A stretch of 10,859 nt of DNA from Nocardioides sp. (GTDB lineage: Bacteria; Actinomycetota; Actinomycetes; Propionibacteriales; Nocardioidaceae): NCBI GenBank assembly GCA_003519585.1, contig DOWL01000170.1, forward strand, positions 3,287 to 14,145, given 5' to 3'. The notes beneath the pieces were generated by a model. It made no database searches and had not been told where the DNA came from. It worked only from the letters and a program-made list of their open reading frames with translations. The position numbers were made by a program, and so were the translations under genes. Positions 4,647-10,859 of this stretch are shown piece after piece. The first letter of the stretch is position 1; every line of letters starts with the position of its first letter.

Positions 4647-6518
4647 GTGGCGACCCCATGCCGCCACACCTTCTCGGGGTTCCTGGCCGTATGCGTTCTT
4701 GGTGCGGCAGCGGGACTCGGGTGGGTGCCTGCGGCATTGCAACCAGCATCAGCGGCGGACACGACGTTCGTCGCTCAGCTGGCGTGCCCGATCGACTGGT
4801 CCCCGCTTCGCGCGGGCCCGCCGGCGGGCGACGCCTTCGACGGCAACGTCTCCGTCCTGGTCGGCGGCAACCTGAGCGCCCGCGGGAGTGCATCCGGCGC
4901 CGAAGGCGTCGTGGTCGTCCACGGTGACGCGAATTTCGCGCGCGAGACCGCCGGTTCCTACGAGCTGGGCGTCACCGGCCTGGGCTCCCAGGTCCCGCCG
5001 TACGCCGGCAGTGACATGCTGGTCGTCGGAGGCAACCTCAACGGCGACCTCGCCACCCACCTCGACGTCGGCCGGACGCTCGGCGGCGACGTTGCCGTCG
5101 GCGGCGCTGCGGCCGCGGACGCCGACCTGCACGGCGGACGGCTCGACCAGTCCGTCCCCGACGTGACCGCGCCGTACGACGAGTTGCTCGGTGGGCTGGT
5201 CGACAAATCGGCGCAGTACGCCGCGCTGGCCGCGACCGGCACGGTCGACGTCACCGACACCGCGATCACGCTGACCGGTGACGGCTCCTCTCCTCAGCAG
5301 GTGTTCACCGTGGACGGCTCGACACTGGGCGCCACGCAGCCCGAGCCGCCGGTCGAGCCTCCGGCCGGCGAGTCCCGCTGGGATCCCCACGCCGACCCCG
5401 GCCCGGACCCCGACCCCGTCATCACCGGCCGCTCGCTGCAGCTGCTCGGCGTGCCGGCCGGAGCGTCGGTGATCATCAACCTCACCGGCCCCGCTGTCGA
5501 CCTCGACATCGACAGCCTGCTCTCGGCCGAGGGTGCCGTGATCGACCCGCAGGCGGACCGCGCCTTCGCCGACCTCACCACGCGGCTGCTGTGGAACGCT
5601 CCCGGCGCAACGACCGTCGACGTCGGCGGCCAGGCCCAGCTGCCGGGCAGCCTCCTCGTGCCGACCGCGCCGAGCACGACGACGCTCGCCGGGGCCGGCA
5701 CCAACGGCCGCGTGCTGGTGGGCGGCGACCTGGTGCACGCCGGGTCCGGCCAGCTGCACGCCTACCCGTTCCTCCCCGACCCCGACCTCGGCTGCGCCGG
5801 CGAGGTCGCCCACCTCGGCACCCTCACCATCGACGTCGAGGTCGACGACCCGGGCAAGGTCGTCGACCCGGACCGGTTCTTCGAGGGGCGTTTCGAGTGC
5901 CGGCTCGGTGGCGTCGACGTCACCCCGCGCAATGACACCTGGCAGGTGCGGGCGACCGCCGAGCCCCGGGTGCTCTCCGACCAGATCCCCGTGGGGGCGA
6001 TCTGCATCGTCACCGAGCGGCTCCAAGCTCCTCCGGCGACGGCGTGGAAGTGGGTCGACCCGGAGTTCCGTCCCGAGAAGGTGAAGGTGGCCAAGCGCGA
6101 CCCGCGCTCGGTGGTCGTGCTCAACCGGGCGGTCGCCGTACCCCCGCCGTCGGCCCCGCCGACGCTCACCGCCGACCCGGCGCCGACGCTGACCGCCGAC
6201 CCGGAGCCCACCGAGACCACGGAGACCGAGGCGACCTCGCCTTCGGACGCGCCGACCCTGGTGACCGAGCCGACCGACGGGCCCGCGCCGCCGACGCCGT
6301 CGTCGCAGCCGAACCCCGAGCCGTCGCCGAGCAACTCGGCGTCGGAGGAGACGGAGGCTCCCCGGGCCGACCCGCCCGGCCGCGGCGCCGGACCGGGACC
6401 GCTGGCCACCACGGCACCGTTCACGCTGCGCGGTGCCTTCGTGTGGGGTCCGCTGCTGATGCTCAGCCTGCTGACGATGGTGCTGCGGACTCGGAAGCGG
6501 CCGAAGCGGCTGCACTGA
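4647..6518 (+). CDS. Secreted choice-of-anchor A family surface protein with C-terminal membrane anchor
   Basis: The 623-residue product begins with a Sec-type signal peptide: basic RH near residue 6, a hydrophobic core at 11-31, and probable cleavage after ASA at about residue 36. Residues 47-376 fit the choice-of-anchor A domain, with repeated glycine-rich beta turns such as LVGGNLSARG and LVVGGNLNGDL. A Pro/Asp-rich insert lies at about 231-259. Residues 390-496 form a separate beta-type domain with two cysteines (C418, C453) that resembles DUF5979. Residues 498-580 are a Pro/Thr/Glu-rich stalk, followed by a hydrophobic span (597-613) and a basic tail RTRKRPKRLH. No LPXTG motif is present; LATTA at 586-590 is a degenerate match to the LAXTG of class E sortases. 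GTG 4647 is the only start giving a sound signal peptide. The role is unknown, probably cell-surface. The 3' end overlaps the convergent exporter gene. Confidence 0.82.
   Translation: MATPCRHTFSGFLAVCVLGAAAGLGWVPAALQPASAADTTFVAQLACPIDWSPLRAGPPAGDAFDGNVSVLVGGNLSARGSASGAEGVVVVHGDANFARETAGSYELGVTGLGSQVPPYAGSDMLVVGGNLNGDLATHLDVGRTLGGDVAVGGAAAADADLHGGRLDQSVPDVTAPYDELLGGLVDKSAQYAALAATGTVDVTDTAITLTGDGSSPQQVFTVDGSTLGATQPEPPVEPPAGESRWDPHADPGPDPDPVITGRSLQLLGVPAGASVIINLTGPAVDLDIDSLLSAEGAVIDPQADRAFADLTTRLLWNAPGATTVDVGGQAQLPGSLLVPTAPSTTTLAGAGTNGRVLVGGDLVHAGSGQLHAYPFLPDPDLGCAGEVAHLGTLTIDVEVDDPGKVVDPDRFFEGRFECRLGGVDVTPRNDTWQVRATAEPRVLSDQIPVGAICIVTERLQAPPATAWKWVDPEFRPEKVKVAKRDPRSVVVLNRAVAVPPPSAPPTLTADPAPTLTADPEPTETTETEATSPSDAPTLVTEPTDGPAPPTPSSQPNPEPSPSNSASEETEAPRADPPGRGAGPGPLATTAPFTLRGAFVWGPLLMLSLLTMVLRTRKRPKRLH
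6463..6518. other. Tail-to-tail overlap of two convergent genes
   Basis: The exporter stop (6463-6465, minus) lies inside the surface-protein gene, and that gene's stop (6516-6518, plus) lies inside the exporter gene. The same 56 bp encode the end of the membrane anchor plus basic tail on one strand and about 17 Ala/Ser-rich residues on the other. No room is left for a separate terminator between the two. Confidence 0.85.
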
Positions 6519-7974
6519 ACCCCGCGTGTCGCGGTCGCTCGAACATCAGCGATGCGATGAGGCCGAGCACCAGCACCGCGGCGGGCAGCAGCATCGAGCT
6601 GGCCATCGCCTGGCTGAACCCGTCGACGAACTGCGCGGGCAGTGCGCCGCCGGACGAGCCGGTGCCGTCGAACGCCGGTAGCCCCTCGGCGGCGAGGCGA
6701 GCATCGATGAGCACCGCGATCGCGGCCGACCCGAGGACGGCGCCGACCTGCCGGGTGGCGTTGTAGATCCCGGCGCCGGCGCCGGCCTGCTGGACGGGCA
6801 GGTTGCGGGTCGCGGTCGCGGAGTTGGGCGCCCAGATGAAGGCGTTGCCGATGCCGAGCAGCACCATCGGGCCGATGATCTGCGCGATCGCCACGTCGGG
6901 CGTCATCTCCCGGGACAGCCACACCAGCGACACGATCGTGGCTGCGAAGCCGAAGCCGGTGATGTAGCGCGGGTGAGCCCGGTCGGTGAGCTGGCCGACC
7001 GGGCGGGCCAGCAGGATCGTCATGATCGCCATCGGCACCAGCAGCAGGGCCGAGCGGGTCGGGCTCAGCCCGCGCACCACCTGGGCCCACAGCATGATCG
7101 GAATGGCCAGCGCCGTGATCGCGAATCCCATCACCGAGATCGCGACGTTGGCGAGCGAGAAGTTGCGGTCGCGGAAGAGCGCCAGCGGGACCAGCGGCTC
7201 GCGGGTGTTGCGGGCCTGCCAGAAGACGAACAGGCCGAGCACCACGACGCCCGAGCCGATCATCGCCCAGATCGCCGGCGACCAGTTGTATTGGTGGCCC
7301 TCCTGGATCCCGAAGACCAGCAGGAACATGCCGACGCCGCTCAAGGCGACGCCCAGCCAGTCGAAGCGGTGGCTGTGGGTCTCGAGCGTCGGCACCAGCC
7401 GGGCCGCGAGCACCAGGCCGATCATGCCCACGGGGACGTTGATGAAGAAGATCCATTCCCAGCCTGCGGCGTCGACGAGGATGCCACCGAGGATCGGCCC
7501 GACGAGGGTGGCGACGCCCGCCGTCGCGCCCCACAGCGCCATCGCCGTACCGCGCCGGGCAGCCGGGAAGATGCGGGTGATGATCGCCATCGTCTGCGGC
7601 GTCATCATCGAGGCACCCAGCCCCTGCACCACCCGGGCCACGATGAGCAGCTCCACCGTCCCGGTCAGCCCGCACCACAGTGACGCCAGCGTGAACACCG
7701 TGAGGCCGGTCATGTAGAGCCGCTTGGGGCCGAACCGGTCGCCGAGTCGACCGGTGATGAGCACGGGCACGGCGTAGGCCAGGAGGTAGGCGCTGGTCAC
7801 CCAGACGACGGCGTTGACGTCGGCGTGGAGGTCGCTGATGATCGCCGGCGTCGCGACCGAGACGATTGTCGAGTCGACCAGGATCATGAAGAAGCCCAAA
7901 CACAACGCGAACAGCGCGGGCCAGGCGTCCTTCTCCTCGACCGGGGACACGACGACGGGCGCAGGCTGGGTCAT
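6463..7974 (-). CDS. MFS drug:H+ antiporter, DHA2 (EmrB/QacA) family, 14 TM
   Basis: This inner-membrane exporter would couple proton influx to efflux of drugs or metabolites. The 503 residues show the DHA2 pattern of about 14 hydrophobic spans, with ILVDSTIVSVATPAI in TM1 (31-45), motif A GRLGDRFGPKR (75-85) after TM2, RVVQGLGASMM (114-124) in TM4, and motif C GPILGGILVDAAGWEW (159-174) in TM5, typical of antiporters. The C-terminus is an Ala/Ser-rich tail. ATG 7974 starts MTQPAPVVV and puts TM1 at about residue 20; upstream in-frame sequence overlaps the divergent DUF3151 gene and lacks family likeness. The last 56 bp overlap the 3' end of the surface-protein gene. No TetR-type regulator lies beside it in this window, and the substrate cannot be read. 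Confidence 0.92.
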   Translation of the reverse strand: MTQPAPVVVSPVEEKDAWPALFALCLGFFMILVDSTIVSVATPAIISDLHADVNAVVWVTSAYLLAYAVPVLITGRLGDRFGPKRLYMTGLTVFTLASLWCGLTGTVELLIVARVVQGLGASMMTPQTMAIITRIFPAARRGTAMALWGATAGVATLVGPILGGILVDAAGWEWIFFINVPVGMIGLVLAARLVPTLETHSHRFDWLGVALSGVGMFLLVFGIQEGHQYNWSPAIWAMIGSGVVVLGLFVFWQARNTREPLVPLALFRDRNFSLANVAISVMGFAITALAIPIMLWAQVVRGLSPTRSALLLVPMAIMTILLARPVGQLTDRAHPRYITGFGFAATIVSLVWLSREMTPDVAIAQIIGPMVLLGIGNAFIWAPNSATATRNLPVQQAGAGAGIYNATRQVGAVLGSAAIAVLIDARLAAEGLPAFDGTGSSGGALPAQFVDGFSQAMASSMLLPAAVLVLGLIASLMFERPRHAGFSAAASAASESAAPSSAG

Positions 7975-7980
7975 GTCCCA

Positions 7981-7986
7981 ACCCAA
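7981..7986 (-). promoter_or_regulatory. Weak candidate -10 box for the exporter gene
   Basis: On the minus strand TTGGGT ends 6 bases before ATG 7974. It lacks the second-position A of TANNNT, like the pyrE box, which has a similar GGTGTTGG context. The whole divergent gap is only 37 bp (7975-8011), so the -35 regions must reach toward or into the opposite gene. Confidence 0.25.
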
Positions 7987-7998
7987 CACCGCGCCGGG

Positions 7999-8004
7999 GA
8001 CAAT
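7999..8004 (+). promoter_or_regulatory. Candidate -10 box for the DUF3151 gene
   Basis: GACAAT ends 7 bases before GTG 8012; it matches TANNNT except for the first base. No Shine-Dalgarno precedes the GTG. An 8-bp perfect palindrome AATGCATT (8002-8009) sits between box and start. Confidence 0.3.
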
Positions 8005-8011
8005 GCATTCC

Positions 8012-8434
8012 GTGACCCAGCACCAGGACCTGATGGCCGGCCCCCCACCCACCCACCTACCCGTCGACCCCGCGCAGGCCGACCTCGACGCCGGCCTGGC
8101 CCCCGGCGACGTCGTACGCCGACACCCGGCCTCGCCCACGGCCTGGCTGGCCCTCGGCACCCAGGCCGCCGCGTCCGACGCGGACGCGCTCACCGTCTAC
8201 GCCTATGCCCGGGTCGGCTACCACCGCAGCCTGGACCTGCTGCGCCGCAACGGCTGGAAGGGCCACGGCCCGGTGCCGTGGGAGCACGAGCCCAACCGCG
8301 GCTTCCTCGGCTGCCTCGCGCTGTTGGCCCGTTCCGCCCGCGAGATCGGCGAGACCGACGAGTGGGACCGCTGCTCGGCGTTCCTCCGCGACTCCAGTCC
8401 CGCGGCGTACGACGCGCTGCTCGGCGAGCTGTAG
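8012..8434 (+). CDS. DUF3151 family protein of unknown function
   Basis: The 140-residue protein matches actinobacterial DUF3151, including M. tuberculosis Rv0360c (about 145 residues). The conserved core is TVYAYARVGYHRSLDLLRR (61-79) followed by GWKGHGPVPWEHEPNRGFLG (81-100), then helical LLARSAREIGETDEWDRC (104-121). No signal peptide, membrane span or catalytic motif is evident, so it is probably a small cytoplasmic helical protein. Its biochemical role is not known. GTG 8012 (MTQHQDLM) is preferred over ATG 8003, three codons upstream, because the latter overlaps the candidate -10. It is divergent from the exporter gene and converges on the AbiEi-like gene, separated from it by a palindromic repeat. 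Confidence 0.88.
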   Translation: MTQHQDLMAGPPPTHLPVDPAQADLDAGLAPGDVVRRHPASPTAWLALGTQAAASDADALTVYAYARVGYHRSLDLLRRNGWKGHGPVPWEHEPNRGFLGCLALLARSAREIGETDEWDRCSAFLRDSSPAAYDALLGEL

Positions 8435-8443
8435 CCCGTCGCA

Positions 8444-8517
8444 GCTGTAACTGAGTGTTACGACATCTGGATGGGTGTTTGAACGCCCACCTAGAGGTCC
8501 GAACACTCAGTTACAGC
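8444..8517. repeat. 68-bp palindromic repeat, family B copy 1 (74 bp with extended stem)
   Basis: Bases 8447-8514 form a 68-bp near-palindrome that starts GTAACTGAGTGTT and ends AACACTCAGTTAC; three more pairs extend it to 8444-8517. The outer 13 pairs are perfect and the inner stem has a few mismatches and wobbles around a small loop near 8480. A second copy lies at 9650-9717. It begins 10 bases after the DUF3151 stop and ends 21 bases before the AbiEi-like gene stop, so it could serve as a terminator for both. No T-tract follows in either direction. Confidence 0.85.
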
Positions 8518-8537
8518 AACTGGAGTGACGCGTGGGG

Positions 8538-9560
8538 TCAGGCACTGCGTCGCCCGCGCAGCTCCCGGGCCTCGCGCAGCAACCGCTCGGGCAAGCTGAT
8601 CCCGAAGCGACGAGCGGTGTCGTCGTACTCCTCTCGCATCCGTTGCAGCGCCGTACGCCTGCGCGCGCCCCAGAAATCCTCGAACACGACGCGCGAGGTG
8701 CCGATGCCGACGCGATGCAGGTCGCGCTCACGGCGCTTCTCCTCCCACACGACCTCCTCGGTGGGCCGATGTGAGAGCCCGCCCTGCTCGATCGGCACGT
8801 ATTTGGCCTTTCCGTCGACCTCGAAGGCATGGCAGCCGAGGAGAATGTCGAGCCATGCGACCCGACCGTCGGGCCTGCGGACGGGGAACTGGATCTCGAT
8901 GGGAGCGTCGATTCCGAGCTCCTCGACCATCAGGCGCCCCAGGGTCTCAGCGACGCTCCCAGTCTCTGGTCGGGCGAACTCGACGGCTGCACGCGTGCGG
9001 ACGACGTGCGGCCACGAGACCATCGGGGCGCAGGCCGCGACCAGGTCGGCCTTGCTGACCCCCTTCCGCATGGCCGAGTCGCAAGCCACTTCGCCGTACG
9101 GCGTGCCATGCTCACGGGCGATGTCAACGGCCGTCCGGGCGAGGTCGAGGGCGGGAAGTCCGTCGACGTGGACCACTTGTTCGTCGAGGTAGCGCGCGAG
9201 ATGGTGCTTGACGCCGCGCTCGGTCCAGGCCGCTGTGAATCCCGGGCGAGTGATGTGCACGTGGGGGTCGGGCGGGAGGAGGATGTCGAGTCCCAGCTCG
9301 TGGGCCGCCGAGTCGTGGCTCGCCACCCAACTGCGCCGCATGGCGAGGATTGCGGCGCGAGTCCGCAGCCGATGCTGGCCGCGGTGTACATCCAAGGAGC
9401 GCCAGAGCTCGCCGTCCGCGTAGACGCCCCGGCGCAGGATGACCAGCTCTCCGGATCTGATGTAGCTGCTGATGTAGGCCGGGGAAAGCCCGGAGTCCAA
9501 CGCCTGGGACCGAGTGAGCAGCCCATGGTTGGCCGCCATCACGGCGCGTGCTTTGTGCAT
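8538..9560 (-). CDS. AbiEi-like winged-helix protein with PD-(D/E)XK nuclease-like C-terminus (DUF559-like)
   Basis: The 340-residue product begins with a winged-helix region like the type IV antitoxin AbiEi: GLLTRSQALDSGLSPAYI (13-30), then RSGELVILRRGVYA (35-48). The middle (about 60-200) fits the variable part of this actinobacterial family. The C-terminus resembles DUF559/VSR-type nucleases: helix glutamate E205 in SVAETLGRLMVEELGI, D238 in AWLDILL, and E247 and K251 in FEVDGK, followed by the basic helix EEKRRERDL. That arrangement fits a PD-(D/E)XK active site. No AbiEii nucleotidyltransferase toxin is adjacent, so it is not a classical AbiE pair. ATG 9560 is used; ATG at residue 8 is an alternative. 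A palindrome spans the start codon, suggesting autoregulation. Function is unknown; DNA binding and defence are inferences. Confidence 0.75.
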   Translation of the reverse strand: MHKARAVMAANHGLLTRSQALDSGLSPAYISSYIRSGELVILRRGVYADGELWRSLDVHRGQHRLRTRAAILAMRRSWVASHDSAAHELGLDILLPPDPHVHITRPGFTAAWTERGVKHHLARYLDEQVVHVDGLPALDLARTAVDIAREHGTPYGEVACDSAMRKGVSKADLVAACAPMVSWPHVVRTRAAVEFARPETGSVAETLGRLMVEELGIDAPIEIQFPVRRPDGRVAWLDILLGCHAFEVDGKAKYVPIEQGGLSHRPTEEVVWEEKRRERDLHRVGIGTSRVVFEDFWGARRRTALQRMREEYDDTARRFGISLPERLLREARELRGRRSA

Positions 9561-9573
9561 AGAACAGCTATGC
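9557..9573. promoter_or_regulatory. Small palindrome across the AbiEi-like start codon, possible operator
   Basis: GCATAG (9557-9562), a 5-base spacer and CTATGC (9568-9573) make a perfect 6-bp inverted repeat that contains the ATG start (9558-9560, minus). AbiEi antitoxins are known to repress their own promoter through inverted repeats, so an autoregulatory site is plausible, though unproven and short. Confidence 0.4.
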
Positions 9574-9646
9574 CCGGTCTGCCTCGACTTCAGCGCCGAC
9601 GTTTCGTGCTTGTGGAAAACGCACCTGCCGGCTCCGCGCCCGCGCG

Positions 9647-9720
9647 CTTGTAACTGAGTGTTCGAACCTCTACTTGGGTGCTCAAGCGCCCAGGTAGAAG
9701 TCCGAACACTCAGTTACAAG
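9647..9720. repeat. 68-bp palindromic repeat, family B copy 2 (74 bp with extended stem)
   Basis: Bases 9650-9717 repeat the element at 8447-8514 with the same length and identical 13-bp ends. The stem extends to 9647-9720, with further pairs to 9644/9723. The interior differs from copy 1 but keeps pairing, including stem pair 24-45 (G-C there, C-G here) and pair 32-37 (T-A there, C-G here). It begins 25 bases past the lysS stop and lies 87 bases upstream of the AbiEi-like start, so it fits a lysS 3'-end hairpin or a small mobile palindrome. It is the only feature seen in the 185-base gap 9561-9745. Confidence 0.85.
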
Positions 9721-9745
9721 TGCTGGTGTGGCTGGTGGGACGAGC

Positions 9746-10858
9746 TCAGGCCGGCGGCGTCAGCAGGGATCGCACGGTGTCGCTCCCGAGAGCCAAGAAC
9801 AGCGTGGGGAGGCGGGGGCCGCGGTCGGCGGCGACGAGCAGGTTGTAGAGCAGCTTGAAGAAGGCCTTCTGGTCGGCCTTGACCTCGTTGGTGGGCGGGG
9901 CGTCGAGGGCGAGTCCGTGGGCGAGCTTGGGTACGCCGTAGATCAGGGTGGTGGTGGTGTCGAGGTCAAGCTCGGTGGGCAGGTGGTCGAGGAGTTGGGC
10001 GAGCCACTGCCGCTCGTCGTCGCTCAACGACCTCAGGCGCTCGAGGTCAGGTGCGGAGCGGATGGTGGTGCGGTCGCCGTAGGCCTGCATCCAGTGCCAC
10101 GCCCGACTGAGGCGCGGCTCGAGGTCGTCGACCGAGGCGCCGACGATGCGGCTGATCTGGGCCGGATCGCCGTTGGTGATGTCGGCGACCGACGAGAGCA
10201 GCCGGAAGGACTCGAGGTGGGCGGGCGCGGGCAGGACGCCGGCGGTCGAGGTGGATACCGCCCGTTCGTAGGCCAGCACCTGGGCATCGCGGCGCGCGGG
10301 ATCGAGTGCCTTGCGGCCGAGCGCGTCCCACTCGTCGTAGAGGCGCACCACCTCGGCGCCGAAGTCGATGTTGAAGGTCTGCCGGGGATTGCGGCGGACG
10401 TAGAGCCAGCGCAGGATCGGCGCCTCGAGGATCCGGAGCGCGTCTTCGGCGGTGGGCGCGCCGCCGGCCGACGACGACATCTTCTGGACCCCTGCGAAGC
10501 CGACGAAGCCGTAGCCGAACCACGCTGGGCGCGGCATTCCGAAGATGTCCTCCACGAGCGAGTGGCCGACCGTGAACGACGACCCGGGCGTGGCGTGGTC
10601 CATGCCGGCGGGCTCGAAGTCGACGTGCTCGACGGCCCAGCGCATCGGCCAGTCGACCTTCCACACCAGCTTGCCCTCGAACTCGGTGGTGAGGTTCGTG
10701 GCGCCGACGTAGCCGTTGAAATCGCAGGTGTAGGAGAGCTCGGTCGTCTCGTCGTCGTACGCCGTCAGGGTGACGGTGTCGCGGCCGCAGTCGCGGCAGT
10801 ACGGCTTGTAGGGGAAGCGGGCCAGGTCGCCTGCGCCGAGTGGCTCGTCGTCGTCAGC
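9746..10858 (-). CDS. lysS: Class I lysyl-tRNA synthetase, C-terminal 370 residues (5' end cut by window edge)
   Basis: This enzyme charges tRNA-Lys with lysine using ATP. It is the class I (Rossmann-fold, archaeal-type) form found in archaea and some bacteria, including actinobacteria, rather than the class II form. The visible reading frame stays open to the right edge. It shows a zinc-finger-like segment YCRDCGRD about 20-27 residues from the edge, KVDWPMRWAVEHVDFEPAG, HSLVEDIFG, and the class I signature KMSSS at residues 126-130 (bases 10469-10483), followed by AG where many members have KG. The rest is the helical C-terminal, anticodon-binding part ending SLLTPPA. The family is about 530-590 residues, so the N-terminal third or so with the HIGH-type motif lies outside the window. 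A 68-bp hairpin follows the stop. Confidence 0.93.
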   Translation of the reverse strand, partial: ADDDEPLGAGDLARFPYKPYCRDCGRDTVTLTAYDDETTELSYTCDFNGYVGATNLTTEFEGKLVWKVDWPMRWAVEHVDFEPAGMDHATPGSSFTVGHSLVEDIFGMPRPAWFGYGFVGFAGVQKMSSSAGGAPTAEDALRILEAPILRWLYVRRNPRQTFNIDFGAEVVRLYDEWDALGRKALDPARRDAQVLAYERAVSTSTAGVLPAPAHLESFRLLSSVADITNGDPAQISRIVGASVDDLEPRLSRAWHWMQAYGDRTTIRSAPDLERLRSLSDDERQWLAQLLDHLPTELDLDTTTTLIYGVPKLAHGLALDAPPTNEVKADQKAFFKLLYNLLVAADRGPRLPTLFLALGSDTVRSLLTPPA

Positions 10859-10859
10859 G

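Noticed and set aside
4749..6515. A 588-codon frame antisense to the surface-protein gene
   Set aside because: It is Arg/Gly-rich low-complexity sequence with no domain or sensible start, and mirrors the codon pattern of the real plus-strand gene.
5762..8056. A 764-codon open frame on the minus strand overlapping the exporter and surface-protein genes
   Set aside because: It runs across two clearly recognisable genes in another frame, is rich in Arg, Gly and Pro, and has no family resemblance. Long spurious frames are expected at this GC content.
8538..9560. A complete type IV AbiE toxin-antitoxin pair
   Set aside because: No AbiEii-type nucleotidyltransferase gene lies on either side; the neighbours are the DUF3151 gene and lysS.
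9611..9619. DnaA-box-like sequence TTTTCCACA (minus strand)
   Set aside because: It is a single isolated match to a short degenerate consensus, with no cluster of boxes or origin genes such as dnaA, dnaN or parAB.

Overview
The window is a piece of a high-GC actinobacterial chromosome, most likely Nocardioides or a close relative in the Propionibacteriales. The base composition is strongly GC-biased, GTG starts are common, and most genes have a TANNNT-like -10 box 6-7 bases before the start codon with no Shine-Dalgarno, which is the leaderless pattern of actinobacteria. The genes are ordinary chromosomal ones. From remembered Mycobacterium tuberculosis gene order, pyrE, a SpoU-type RNA methyltransferase, a dedA gene, class II fba and a DUF3151 gene also lie near each other there (about Rv0360c-Rv0382c), so part of this neighbourhood appears conserved.

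Layout, left to right. (1) A DapC-like class I aminotransferase on the minus strand runs off the left edge. It is divergent from pyrE (orotate phosphoribosyltransferase), and the gap holds a perfect 13-bp inverted repeat that places the same element at the same distance upstream of both genes. (2) pyrE converges on a DedA-family membrane protein. Between them are two tandem 42-bp palindromic units, the first overlapping the pyrE stop codon. (3) dedA is divergent from a SpoU/TrmH RNA methyltransferase gene, which is followed closely by fba. The candidate -10 of fba overlaps the methyltransferase stop codon. (4) Next come a secreted choice-of-anchor-A surface protein and, converging on it with a 56-bp tail-to-tail overlap, a 14-TM DHA2-type drug exporter. 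(5) The exporter gene is divergent from a small DUF3151 gene, with only 37 bp between their start codons. (6) A minus-strand gene for an AbiEi-like winged-helix protein with a probable PD-(D/E)XK nuclease-like C-terminus follows. It is bracketed by two copies of a 68-bp near-perfect palindrome and has a small palindrome across its start codon. (7) A class I lysyl-tRNA synthetase gene on the minus strand runs off the right edge.

The housekeeping parts cover pyrimidine synthesis (pyrE), glycolysis (fba), lysine or amino-acid metabolism (dapC-like), translation (lysS, RNA methyltransferase) and the envelope (dedA, surface protein, exporter). No transposase, integrase, phage gene, tRNA, rRNA or CRISPR array is visible. 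No gene-free stretch exceeds 300 bases. The longest is 185 bases between the AbiEi-like gene and lysS, and it holds one palindromic repeat. The least explained parts are the palindromic repeat families, especially the 68-bp one, whose two copies show compensatory stem changes, and the AbiEi/nuclease-like gene between them.
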